Origin: Linanthus parryae
Taxonomy: Eukaryota; Streptophyta; Magnoliopsida; Ericales; Polemoniaceae
Reading direction: 5' to 3'
Assembly (NCBI GenBank): GCA_023055425.1
Contig: JALGPY010000005.1
Coordinates: 2,195,501-2,259,500, forward strand
DNA length: 64,000 nt
A program made the translations under genes and the position numbers. Below, in pieces: positions 13,601 to 21,966 of this stretch. Below the pieces are notes generated by a model, which ran no database searches, had not been told where the DNA came from, and was given only the letters and a program-made list of their open reading frames with translations. The first letter of the stretch is position 1; each line of letters begins with the position of its first letter.

Positions 13601-16600
13601 TGGAATTCGGAAGAGAACAGAAACAAATAATCTTCCACACATATAAGGTCTGGGCCTTATGATTTTGTATCAACAAATGATTGTGGGTGGAGAAATTTGC
13701 CTAAATTCAATACCCTTATTGTACACATTAGTACTTCTATTTCACACCGAGGTCCCAAACACAATATGGTAGTACTTCTTCTGAGGAATTGAAAAGTAAC
13801 TTCATCTGGGCTGAAAAATGTACTACAATTTGCTAGCCTCATAATCAACTATGCATGTCCTATTGCCAAAATACTTGATTGTATTCTTAACAATTCCACC
13901 ATAGGATAATTAATTGTATTCTTATCATCACATTTAGTAGTTAAGTACAGACACCGTGGAAGGTATAGGGGTCATAAGCATCCAGCATTTATCTCTAGCA
14001 TTCTTATGAATTAAGATCCCAAGTCAAGACTCTTTGCTTAACTCAAAAATTATGAATCTAAGACATCGTTACTCATGAAATTCTCATGCCAGTGAATGCA
14101 ACTTGTGTGATTGGAGCTTGACTGTGAATGCAGCTTATGAATCTACAAGTTACAAGGTTACTACTATATGAACCAGTAAGAAAGTCCAGCATCATACAGA
14201 AAAAGCAAAAACAACAAAATATGAACAGAAACCATATAGGAATTAAGCAGAGAATGCAACTTGTGTGACTGGAGCTTGACTGGAAATGCAGCTTATGAAT
14301 CTACCAAGTTACAAGGTTACTGCTATATGAACCAGTAAGAAAGTCCAGCATCATACAGAAAAAACAAAAACAACAAAATATGAACAGAAGCCATATAGGA
14401 ATTAAGCAGAGAAGGAAAGAAACATTGGTACCTCAAGTCATTGTTTTTCAGCAAAAACTGTTTTACACAAACAAGGACAAGATCCGACTCTGCAGATCTT
14501 TCATGGACTTCATCGAGGATAATGACCTTGTAATTGAGCGCCTTCATACCTTTGTCCCGCATTTCTTCCAACAACACTCCAGCAGTTTTGAACATAATTT
14601 TTGAGCTGAATTATCAGAAGACATGTAAAGAATAAGCAAAACCACACGAAACTAAGGAGCTCTAGCCTCCACAAATTCTGAAAAACCCATAACATAATAA
14701 ATACGAAACACTGTGAGCTGTCAAAAGTCAATCTACACTATAATTGCAATTTTATAAAACGGGATTCGACAAGAAAGGCATGTCATAGTGTCACTTCTAC
14801 AGTTCCGTTGTTTGACGGTATTCTGGATTTACGGAGGAAAAGTTAATTGCCTCGTACTATACTTGGCTCATAAGTGCATAGTTTTACAGAGTTTGCAGCT
14901 TCAGGTAATAATTACTCTATATGGAATTAAATTCTTCTATTAAAGAACAGAAGACCGCTTTCCTGAATCAACAGGGAAGATATTCTCCTTCACAATTTTG
15001 GACCACTCGAAGTAATGCCCACAAAATAAAGAACATGGTGAAGTCTAGCAGTGCTTGCTATTAAACATGCATGCAAACAAGTTCAGACGATGTCCAAGTA
15101 TTTCAAGCCAACCATGCAGCAAATGATGTTCGGAATATACACGTAGAATCCTGGACTTCTGTAAGATGCATACCTCCTACCTACTACAGTGCTACATGGG
15201 AACGAATAATGAGCATTACGAGCTCCCCAAAAGTTCCTGTCAGGAATACTTATCAGTGCAGTGTTCTTCCTAAGTTGCAGCCAAAACTACTCGCTAGCAA
15301 ACCTTTATTTGCTGATATGCAAAGTTGGTCTTGTTTAGAAACCTATTAACCACATATGATTTAAAAATTATGTTGTTAGACATCCATGACAGGAACTTTC
15401 CTTAGATAAATGTTTTTATTATAATGACGTAAACAATATAATCTTTTTATTACTTATAAAATGAAATTTTATGTAACCAATGTATAGTTGTGAAGAAGGT
15501 TTAGACTAAAAGAAAAGACATCATTATTAAATTAAAGGAAATGCCTCCGACGTAAAGCATTGATCATGCTACATGCCAGATATATTTTCATGCATAGAAT
15601 GACTAGCTCCAAATAAGATTAGCTTACGTATATGAACACAAAGGACAAAAGAGATAACTTGCACTTGTGCTACCTGCAAACGTTAAGGATAAAGCAACAT
15701 AGTCTAGGATATTTCACAACATACCTTGCTGATGCAACCTTTGAGCGCCCAATGTGGTATCCGACTTCAGCCCCGACTTCACTATTCCGAGCTTCAGCAA
15801 CCATTCTCGCGACTGCTACAACAGCAAACCGTCTTGGCTGTGTGCATAGAATAGGCTCCATGTTTGCTTCTAGGAGATATTGTGGTACTTGAGAACTCTT
15901 CCCTTAAAAACAAAAGACAATAGAGACAATTACATCAGTAAACGACAAGAGAATTGATAACCATTACTAGTCATGCATGCCAAGTACAAAGGGAGACTCT
16001 CGACAATAAAATATTGGATTTGATGAATCTGATGTTAAAGAGGTTTGCAATAAGGCTCTAGGATGGAACAGATTAGCAAACCTAAAATCTCTCGTATTCG
16101 GCATGAAAGTGATTTACACAGCCAAAACAATTGTGAAGCGATGATGTTACCATGTGACAGTATGAAAATGGAGCTACTGGCCCTTTCAATTTGCATGTTT
16201 TGCCTCGTGGATTATTAGTATTGAACACTTCCCTTTGGTGAATCAATACTCTAGAATCGTTCATCATATTTTAATACGTAATCATGCAATTAATTTTTTT
16301 GGAAAAGATCACGCAAGTAAATTTGGTTGTATGAGAAGTCCATCAACTGACCCTTGAATGGAATGTCCTCGCACTGCACTAACTGCAACAAAGCATTAAT
16401 TCCAGTCGCAAAAATCAAAATCTTCATAGTATTTGCTGAAATTCTAAATTATAAGTTTGATCCATCTGACAAATCAAATAATTGAACACATTCGCCTATA
16501 GATGGATCCCGATCATGCGAATTTCAAAAACACGTCCAAAACAAGTCTTTTTGTTTTTGGTAAGATCTTCAGCTACAAATCCCCAATTTTGGCATAAAAG

Positions 16601-17269
16601 ACAGATTCTCACACAATGGAGTTAAATTCAAGGATGCCAAACATAAAAAGAAAGCAAATGAAATGAATGACCAGTAGCTCTATCATCTATACTGTCGCAT
16701 TTTCTTCTAATTTAGCATCCTATTCTGATCAACTATAAAAATTGACAGTTCACCTTCGCAATAAAACAAAGCGTGTCATTCCAATTACAGAACCAACATG
16801 CTTCTGCTAGTCTCCAATATCTATTTATAGCCATTGATTTCCAACATTCTTCCAACTTAACTCATTATCATTTTTTCTCAAAGTCCCAAAATTAATCCAC
16901 ACATGGACTGGATCATTCATAACCACTACACAGTTCACTTACACAACCTAAAATTCAAACTTCGTATAGAGACTATAAAGATCACTTTTTTTTACAGAGA
17001 TTAAAAGAGGCTAAAATTCAACCGCTTCGTTATCGAACCTAGCAAGATTATTACTTTTTTAAGCAGATTGAACCGGAATTGATGAGAAAAGAGAAGAAGT
17101 TACCACAGCCTGTTTCGCCGACGATCAATGTCACGCGATTCTCCATTATCTTCTCCACGATTTTGTGCCGCAGCGACTTGATCGGAAGTTCACGGAACTC
17201 CTCCGGCGACGACGATTCGAGCGCCGGCGCATGCACGGAGTAGGACGCCGATGCCGAAGAAGACGCCAT
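4423..17269 (-). CDS. DExH8: DExH8-like DEAH/DExH-box RNA helicase with CCCH zinc fingers (14 exons)
   Basis: This is an ATP-dependent RNA helicase of the plant DExH8 / C3H31 type (Arabidopsis At2g47680 is the family member I recall). The exons are 17269-17104, 15902-15725, 14605-14432, 11755-11608, 11457-11140, 9652-9506, 9427-9247, 7961-7684, 7593-7477, 7389-7254, 7169-6913, 6835-6638, 5892-5359 and 4626-4423. All introns are GT-AG, and the phases join to 3,036 nt, or 1,011 residues plus a stop, close to the length expected of the family. Visible motifs are GETGCGKS (Walker A, residues 51-58), DEVH (146-149), SAT (178-180), ATNIAESSVT (332-341) and QRRGRTGR (380-387), then an HA2-like region (about 438-530). 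Two C3H fingers follow: C732-x7-C740-x5-C746-x3-H750 and C759-x8-C768-x5-C774-x3-H778. The start context is aATGGCG. Nothing appears broken, so it should be functional. Its exact RNA substrate is unknown to me. Confidence 0.9.
5359..5892 (-). CDS. DExH8: DExH8 exon 13: second CCCH finger and C-terminal domain
   Basis: The exon completes the second finger (GCRNGDSCLFSH) and encodes a long plant-specific C-terminal region. The acceptor is at 5894-5893 and the donor at 5358-5357. Confidence 0.88.
6638..6835 (-). CDS. DExH8: DExH8 exon 12: first CCCH finger
   Basis: The exon encodes CKFFVQGLCNWGSECRFSH, a C-x7-C-x5-C-x3-H finger, and the first cysteine of the second finger. The acceptor is at 6837-6836 and the donor at 6637-6636. 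Confidence 0.88.
6913..7169 (-). CDS. DExH8: DExH8 exon 11
   Basis: The exon encodes EDVLDSIHRFRPEF through EKLATIIKL. The acceptor is at 7171-7170 and the donor at 6912-6911. Confidence 0.84.
7254..7389 (-). CDS. DExH8: DExH8 exon 10
   Basis: The exon encodes DNRRLERLRQLSDTG through LHHVAEA. The acceptor is at 7391-7390 and the donor at 7253-7252. It ends after the first base of a Tyr codon, which exon 11 completes. Confidence 0.84.
7477..7593 (-). CDS. DExH8: DExH8 exon 9
   Basis: The exon encodes SVEYNDQYY through QFWQRVYK. The acceptor is at 7595-7594 and the donor at 7476-7475. No catalytic motif lies here. Confidence 0.84.
7684..7961 (-). CDS. DExH8: DExH8 exon 8: HA2-like helical region
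   Basis: The exon encodes LLQKALDPPDADVVKDA and the GRFEPTFYGRMLA segment, which are typical of the winged-helix/HA2 region of DEAH helicases. The acceptor is at 7963-7962 and the donor at 7683-7682. Confidence 0.86.
9247..9427 (-). CDS. DExH8: DExH8 exon 7: motif VI
   Basis: The exon encodes AEQRRGRTGRT, the arginine-finger motif, and the start of the helicase C-terminal extension. The acceptor is at 9429-9428 and the donor at 9246-9245. Confidence 0.88.
9506..9652 (-). CDS. DExH8: DExH8 exon 6: motif V
   Basis: The exon encodes VILATNIAESSVTIP and the following VIDSCRS. The acceptor is at 9654-9653 and the donor at 9505-9504. Confidence 0.88.
10631..10661. repeat. (GTGA)n microsatellite in DExH8 intron 5
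   Basis: About seven uninterrupted four-base units lie in the intron between exons 5 and 6. No effect on splicing can be inferred. Confidence 0.9.
11140..11457 (-). CDS. DExH8: DExH8 exon 5: start of the second RecA-like domain
   Basis: The exon encodes KSILVFLPTYHALE (motif IV region) and VHILHSSIDTEQ. The acceptor is at 11459-11458 and the donor at 11139-11138. Both ends fall between codons. Confidence 0.88.
11608..11755 (-). CDS. DExH8: DExH8 exon 4: SAT motif
   Basis: The exon encodes VVLMSATADIARY (motif III) and the linker to the second RecA-like domain. The acceptor is at 11757-11756 and the donor at 11607-11606. Confidence 0.88.
11758..14093. other. Long DExH8 intron 3, no gene recognised inside
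   Basis: The intron between exons 3 and 4 runs from 14431 to 11756. Apart from the tandem duplication next to its donor it is AT-rich, and I recognise no coding sequence or classified transposon in it. Confidence 0.6.
14094..14409. repeat. Tandem duplication of about 158 bp in DExH8 intron 3
   Basis: Two copies, 14094-14251 and 14252-14409, match except for a few substitutions and a 1-bp insertion. Both carry gaatgcaacttgtgtga near the start and end attaagcagagaa. The second copy ends about 20 bp from the exon 3 donor. Confidence 0.92.
14432..14605 (-). CDS. DExH8: DExH8 exon 3: DEVH box
   Basis: The exon encodes FKTAGVLLEEM (motif Ib) and ILDEVHERS (motif II). The acceptor is at 14607-14606 and the donor at 14431-14430. 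The donor lies about 20 bp from a 158-bp tandem duplication in the next intron. Confidence 0.9.
15725..15902 (-). CDS. DExH8: DExH8 exon 2: Walker A end and motif Ia region
   Basis: The exon completes GKSSQVPQYLLE and carries TQPRRFAVVAVA (motif Ia) and VGYHIG. The acceptor AG is at 15904-15903 and the donor GT at 15724-15723. Confidence 0.88.
15906..17100. other. DExH8 intron 1, source of the inverted copy
   Basis: This is intron sequence between exons 1 and 2. Its exon-1 proximal part (down to about 16396) recurs in inverted orientation at 18241-18757. No other feature is seen. Confidence 0.7.
17104..17269 (-). CDS. DExH8: DExH8 exon 1: N-terminus and first half of Walker A
   Basis: The exon starts at the ATG at 17269 in a good plant start context. 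The N-terminus is Ser/Ala-rich. It ends inside the GETGCGKS codons after the first base of the second Gly, at a GTAAC donor (17103-17102). Confidence 0.88.
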
Positions 17270-17330
17270 TGAAGAGATACGAAACCCTCGCTCTGCGCTC
17301 TCTGTGTACTCTGTGACTGACTCAACTGAG

Positions 17331-17393
17331 TCACTGACTCGACGCTCGGTTTTGTACAGACCACAGGGGATCCAACGGCTGATATTCACCCAT
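17331..17393 (-). promoter_or_regulatory. Possible 20-codon upstream ORF in the DExH8 leader
   Basis: An ATG at 17393-17391 opens a frame starting MGEYQPLD and ending at a TGA at 17333-17331. It is out of frame with the main start at 17269 and stops 61 nt before it. The first eight codons are also intact in the inverted copy (ATG at about 17927 on the plus strand). Whether it is transcribed depends on the start site, which I cannot see. Confidence 0.4.
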
Positions 17394-17912
17394 GTGTGGT
17401 GGGCCTGGAATGATGATCGTACTGTGATAGTACACGTGGGCTTTGGTGAATAGCGTCATTTGTTGGTACACCTATTTCCAAGTGGACTTAGTATGAATTT
17501 CGTAGTTGGGGGTCTTTAATGTCTATAATTAGAGATTCACCCGTCTAAGAAGGGATTACTTAAATTAGAGAGAGAATAAGATATAATGGACTACTTTGAT
17601 ATTCTCATGACATAGTCGTATTAGATTTATCTCAAATCTTACGATATAGATGACGCCAAACAATACTGAGTGAACAATAAAATCATGAGCTCTCTTTGTA
17701 TATAGACTAAACACTCCTTGTTGGACTCCTAGAGTACGAGATTTTGGGGTCAATCCATAGCATTTGCTTATGGAACAAAAGTGTTTTCTAACTCATACAA
17801 AACAATTATGTGTGTGCTTTGTCTCTATTTACAGGCACAATTCGACTCACAAGAAAGGATAATTGTTTTTCCTATGACAAAAACAAATTAGTGCAAGACT
17901 CCCACTACGTAC
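17394..17912. repeat. DExH8 upstream flank, copy A of a local repeat
   Basis: This flank matches two other places in direct orientation. Its distal half (17607-17912) matches 18787-19085. Most of it matches 30586-31028 plus 32994-33180. Shared landmarks are gtctataattagagattc, atatagactaaacac and cattcgactcaca-type strings. It is probably non-coding flank copied by segmental duplication and not a transposon, as no terminal repeats were found. Confidence 0.8.
17433..17438. promoter_or_regulatory. G-box (CACGTG) upstream of DExH8
   Basis: A palindromic CACGTG lies about 165 bp upstream of the start codon. It is retained in the duplicated flank at 30627-30632. G-boxes bind bZIP/bHLH factors in plants. 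Function here is inferred from the motif and its retention only. Confidence 0.4.
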
Positions 17913-17926
17913 GTGGCTATGATATA

Positions 17927-18757
17927 ATGGGCGAATATCAGCCGTTGGATCAGAAATCAAACAGTGTCAAAAAGGGGAAGTCCATACATGTGGAAATATC
18001 CCCTGGGTATGTACAAAAGCAAGTGTGAGAGCGTCGAGACAGAGTACACATAAGAGAGAGAGAGAAAGCAGAGCGAGGGTTTTTTATTCTCTTCAATGCG
18101 TCGTCTCAGACATCGTCGTCTTACTCTCTGCATGTGCCGCATCAAGTCGCTGAGGCACAAAATTATGGAGAAGATACAGGAGATTCGGATCACATTGATC
18201 GTCGGTGAAACTTGTGGCACCTTCTTCTCCTTCCCTCTCACTTCCTCTTCAGTCTGATAATAAACGTAACCTTGCTAGGCTCGAACAGGAAACGTTTGAA
18301 TTTTAGCTTATTTTTATCTCTGTAAAAAAAAAAGTGATATTCCTAGTCTCCACATGAACTTTGAATTTTAGCTTATGTAGCTGAACTATGTTGTGGTTAT
18401 GAATTATCAATTCGATGTGTGAAGTTATGGGTTGGTTATTTCGTGAGTTTGAGAAAAATGATATTGAGTTAAATTCGAAGAATGTAAGAAATCAATGACC
18501 ATAAATAGCCATTGCAGATTAGAAGAAACTTGTTGGTTCTAATTGGAATGACACAATTTATTTTATTGAGAAGAGAGCTGTCAATTTTACTAGTTTATCA
18601 GAATAAGATGCCAATCATAACAAAATGTGCGACAGTATGGATGATAGAGCTACTGGTCACTCGTTTTCACACTTTGTTAATTTGTTTGATGGATCAAACT
18701 TATAATCTAGATTTAGCTCACACTTTGAAGATTTTGATATTATTGCAACTAGAATTC
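17927..18757 (+). pseudogene. Inverted, dead copy of DExH8 leader, exon 1 and part of intron 1
   Basis: On the plus strand this block repeats the sequence read on the minus strand from about 17393 down to 16396: the leader with MGEYQPLD, the exon 1 coding part (atcaagtcgctg near 18144, then ttgatcgtcggtgaaac) and the start of intron 1. It is diverged. The ATG region has lost one base, about 50 bp of coding sequence is missing before the IKSL codons, and the splice donor GT reads GC. A stretch of intron is also deleted. It includes no exon 2 and cannot encode a helicase. It lies head-to-head with the real gene, about 660 bp from its start codon. Confidence 0.88.
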
Positions 18758-18786
18758 ACGAGTTGTATAAAAAAATAATTCGCGAA

Positions 18787-19885
18787 TTATATGACATGAT
18801 AGTATTAGATTTATTTCACGTCTAACGGTAAAGATGAGCCAACAATAATCAGTGAACAATAAAGTCATGATCTCTCTTTAATATATAGACTAAACACTTT
18901 TGGTTGGACTTCTTGGCCACGAGATTTTGGATCAAGCCCTAGCATTAGTGTACAGAAGAAAAGCTTTTTTTGATCATACAAAATCAATTATATGTTTGAT
19001 TTATCTCTATCTACACGCATCATTCGACTCACAACAAAAGATAATTGTTTGTCCTGTTAGAACAATCAATTAGTGGAAGACCCCTGTAACGACTATTTAG
19101 CACGCGTGCATTATACGCAAGCCTCGTGGTGTAATCAAATACTCAACATTTTTTTATAAAAATAACGAAATACAAAGCGGCTATATTGCACATTCAAATT
19201 ACAACTTACATTAGAGATACATTAGAGAGTGTCGGACTATGCATTAATAAATTGGGGTTTAATCCAATACCTGGTAAAATGCAATGTTCACCTTCGCCTA
19301 TCGTATCTTCTTCTGATACTCTCCACCGATTGAGATTTTTATCCTTTTGTAAGGAGATCTTTTCGTCTTTTGACGATCTGTTGCATTGTTATCCATATAA
19401 AGTTTAGTTTGCGTCTTTATAAATCATGCCGTACAAATATATTCTTACAACAATGTGCATTGAGTATAACTATTATATTACAAGTGCATTGCTTACATGT
19501 TGAGAAATGTCATGAAAAACGATCTTCATTCTAATGTAGAATCATCAAAGAGCACATCCTGATCTCGGGCAATTTCTTGCAACTAGTTTAGGCTGGCTCA
19601 GATGACTTGTAATGACGAATCAACAAACACAAACTATGACATACATATTTTTCTGCAAGTTATAAAAACTTCATTACGACTCAGTTACAAAATCCTAAAA
19701 TTGAATATATTTTATCAACCAAGTTACGAGAAATTGTCAACAGAGAAAGTAATTAGCTTTGCCAAAAGATCATGTAATCAACAGAATATAATCACACGAT
19801 GATCCATATAAATATGATGTGAAACACAATTAAATTAAATACTTATGTAGTGTTGAGAGCGTATATCTAACAAGGGTTTTCATAC
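18787..19885. repeat. Flank repeat, copy B (about 1.1 kb)
   Basis: This stretch matches 32994-34240 over most of its length in direct orientation (shared strings such as cttttcgtcttttgacgatc and gatccatataaa), with scattered substitutions and small indels. Its first 300 bp also match copy A. No ORF of note is present. Confidence 0.82.
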
Positions 19886-20323
19886 TGATACGTAAGACTA
19901 TCAAATTGAAAAACCAATTGTTATTCAGAATTGAGATTTTACCTCGTAAGAAGTGTGAAAATGAAGACAGAGAGAGTGAGGCGGCCGCTACATGAAATGA
20001 TTAACCTCGTTATAAAACCCTACTATAACTCTAAGTTTTCTCTTATATATAGCCGACAACCAAATCGGATAGACTCGAAAAGCTTGTCGTGTCATCTTTT
20101 AATTACGAATATGCCCTTAAGAGATCTTAAGCTATGAAAGGTTAAATAGGTAATTACTTCTTCCAATAAAAACATGCATTTGAAACTTGTCCTTTTGTTT
20201 TCTTTTCCTACTGGCTACTCCAATGAACTAAAACGTATCCCCAAATCTTATTATATTCTTCTTTATAATGACTTTTTGTGACTTTGAGACTATTTTAGTA
20301 ACACTGTGATAGATTCAACTTAT
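19886..20323. other. Unannotated spacer
   Basis: I see no gene or repeat. A TATATATA-rich stretch near 20045 has no associated ORF. Confidence 0.4.
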
Positions 20324-20332
20324 TTTTTTTAT

Positions 20333-20440
20333 GGGTAAAATACACTTTGCACGCCTATGTTTTGGCGATTTGTCACCCGATTTGTCACCCGCTACCCCTG
20401 TGTTTCGGCTAATGCACTTTACCACCCTTGTAACTGAAGG
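20333..20440. repeat. MULE left terminal inverted repeat
   Basis: This arm pairs with 21740-21838. It carries an extra 12-bp direct repeat (cgatttgtcacc twice) that the right arm lacks. Confidence 0.85.
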
Positions 20441-21739
20441 AGCTCAACGGCTAATGATCTGGAAAATTACCCACTATTTATCCCAACATCTCTCCTTCCC
20501 TCTCCCCATTTCTAACCTAGCCGTCACTACTATCTCTTTCTCTCTTCTATCGATTTCTCTCTTCTTTGGCGATGGAAACACCACCAACTTCCCCTCATTT
20601 CCATGGTTTGGTCGGTGCTCTAGGTCCTAGTTCTGGATCTTAAAGAATCTGTCGCCAGCGCCATCGTGGGTAGTTGATAGCTTAGCCAGTGTGATGGTTT
20701 CGCCATAGTAGGGTCTGTGAGTGGGCTTCGGTATTCGCCGGAAATCATGGCGAGTTGGCCGGGTTGGTGCAGTCGAAGGCTTAGGCTTCTTGTGCCGTTG
20801 GCTTTACCGGTCTCCGTCCTCACAATCTGATTTGTATGCTCCGCAATTTCTTGAAGAACCCATAACCAAACTATGTCTCTATCTCTATATCTCTTTCAAT
20901 TTTTGATTAGGCTGACACATGCTCGAGCGGGATACAACCGATTCATTTGGTGTAAGATTTTGGGTTCGATTCCGAGGGTTTGTGGTTACTTGTATTTCAG
21001 CTTTCCCTCTGTAACTTGCTTGAAATTCTGAGCTTTATCGATTCACAAGTTGTAAGTGATCGGTTGCTTAGTTGATGTTTATAATACCTCCCGGATACGT
21101 AGAAGTCTGTGCGTTTGTTACTGCTATTTTGTCTCTTGGTTTTTGCTCCTTAGGGCCGAGATTGAGAGTTTATGTCCATTCTCTTTTTCTTAATATGCAA
21201 TTTCTTGTGATGTGTGAACAAAATTTACCTGCCAAGCTTTGAATCTGGGTTCGAAATAAATGGGTGTTATTTGCAATGTTACTCCAGTTTTGGGTCCTGG
21301 ATTTTGTAGTACAACTCTGGTACTAATTGTTTAGGCTGGATTTTATTTTCCCCTCAAATAGGCGATGATGAATTTGATCTATTGGTAAGAATTATTACTT
21401 TCCTGGCAGGGCAATTAGTTTTGCAGCCATAGTATGTGCAATTTTCAATTGGATGTTTTCAATTAATAGATATGAGCCTCTTCATAAACATTTTTTTGTA
21501 GTATAAGGTCATATCTTTGTTGGCGATGGTGTAAATTTGGTATTGCAGGTTTTACAGGTGGGGATTCGGTGGTAGTGGAGGCGGTGGTCAAGAACACCAA
21601 GGATTCGGGTGCTAAGAACACCAAGAATGCGAAGAACATGAACACAATGAACTCAAAAGAAAATAGGGGCAAAATGGTCCCAAAAATGTTGAAAAGTGGC
21701 ATCTTGGACGAAATATGACATAAGGGTGCTAAGTGGCCT

Positions 21740-21838
21740 CACTTTTTACCGTTACAAAGGTGGTAAAATGCATTAGCCGAAACACAAGGGTAGCGGTGAC
21801 AAATCGCCAAAACATTGGGGTGCAAAGTGGATTTTACC
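21740..21838. repeat. MULE right terminal inverted repeat
   Basis: This is the complement of the left arm with a few substitutions. The outer end reads ttttaccc. Confidence 0.85.
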
Positions 21839-21966
21839 CTTTTCTTATTGACAATGAATATATTATTGTGTACAAGGAAATATTAAGAGAAGATCCAAGT
21901 GTACACCAATACCAGGGAATAGGAACAAGAACAAGGACCAGAGCAATGCACAGAGAGTGAGGTATG

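Larger units (their letters stand above)
20333..21838. mobile_element. Non-autonomous Mutator-like element (MULE), 1.5 kb
   Basis: Long terminal inverted repeats of about 100 bp begin gggtaaaatacactttgca at 20333 and end, as their complement, at 21838. They share the inner strings ttttggcgatttgtcacc and gtgtttcggctaatgca. The flanks give a 9-bp target duplication, tttttttat at 20324-20332 and ttttcttat at 21839-21847 (8 of 9 identical), which is the Mutator signature. No transposase is visible, so it depends on another element. The interior (20450-21720) holds plant-like, partly pyrimidine-rich sequence that could be captured host DNA, but I cannot identify a source gene. Confidence 0.85.

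Noticed and set aside
17270..17389. 40-codon in-frame N-terminal extension of the helicase
   Set aside because: The frame is open upstream of 17269, but its first codon would be GTG. The ATG nearby (17393) is in another frame, so 17269 is the better start.
17810..18028. 72-codon plus-strand frame over the flank and the inverted leader copy
   Set aside because: It joins unrelated flank repeat to the copied uORF start by chance; no domain and no support as a gene.
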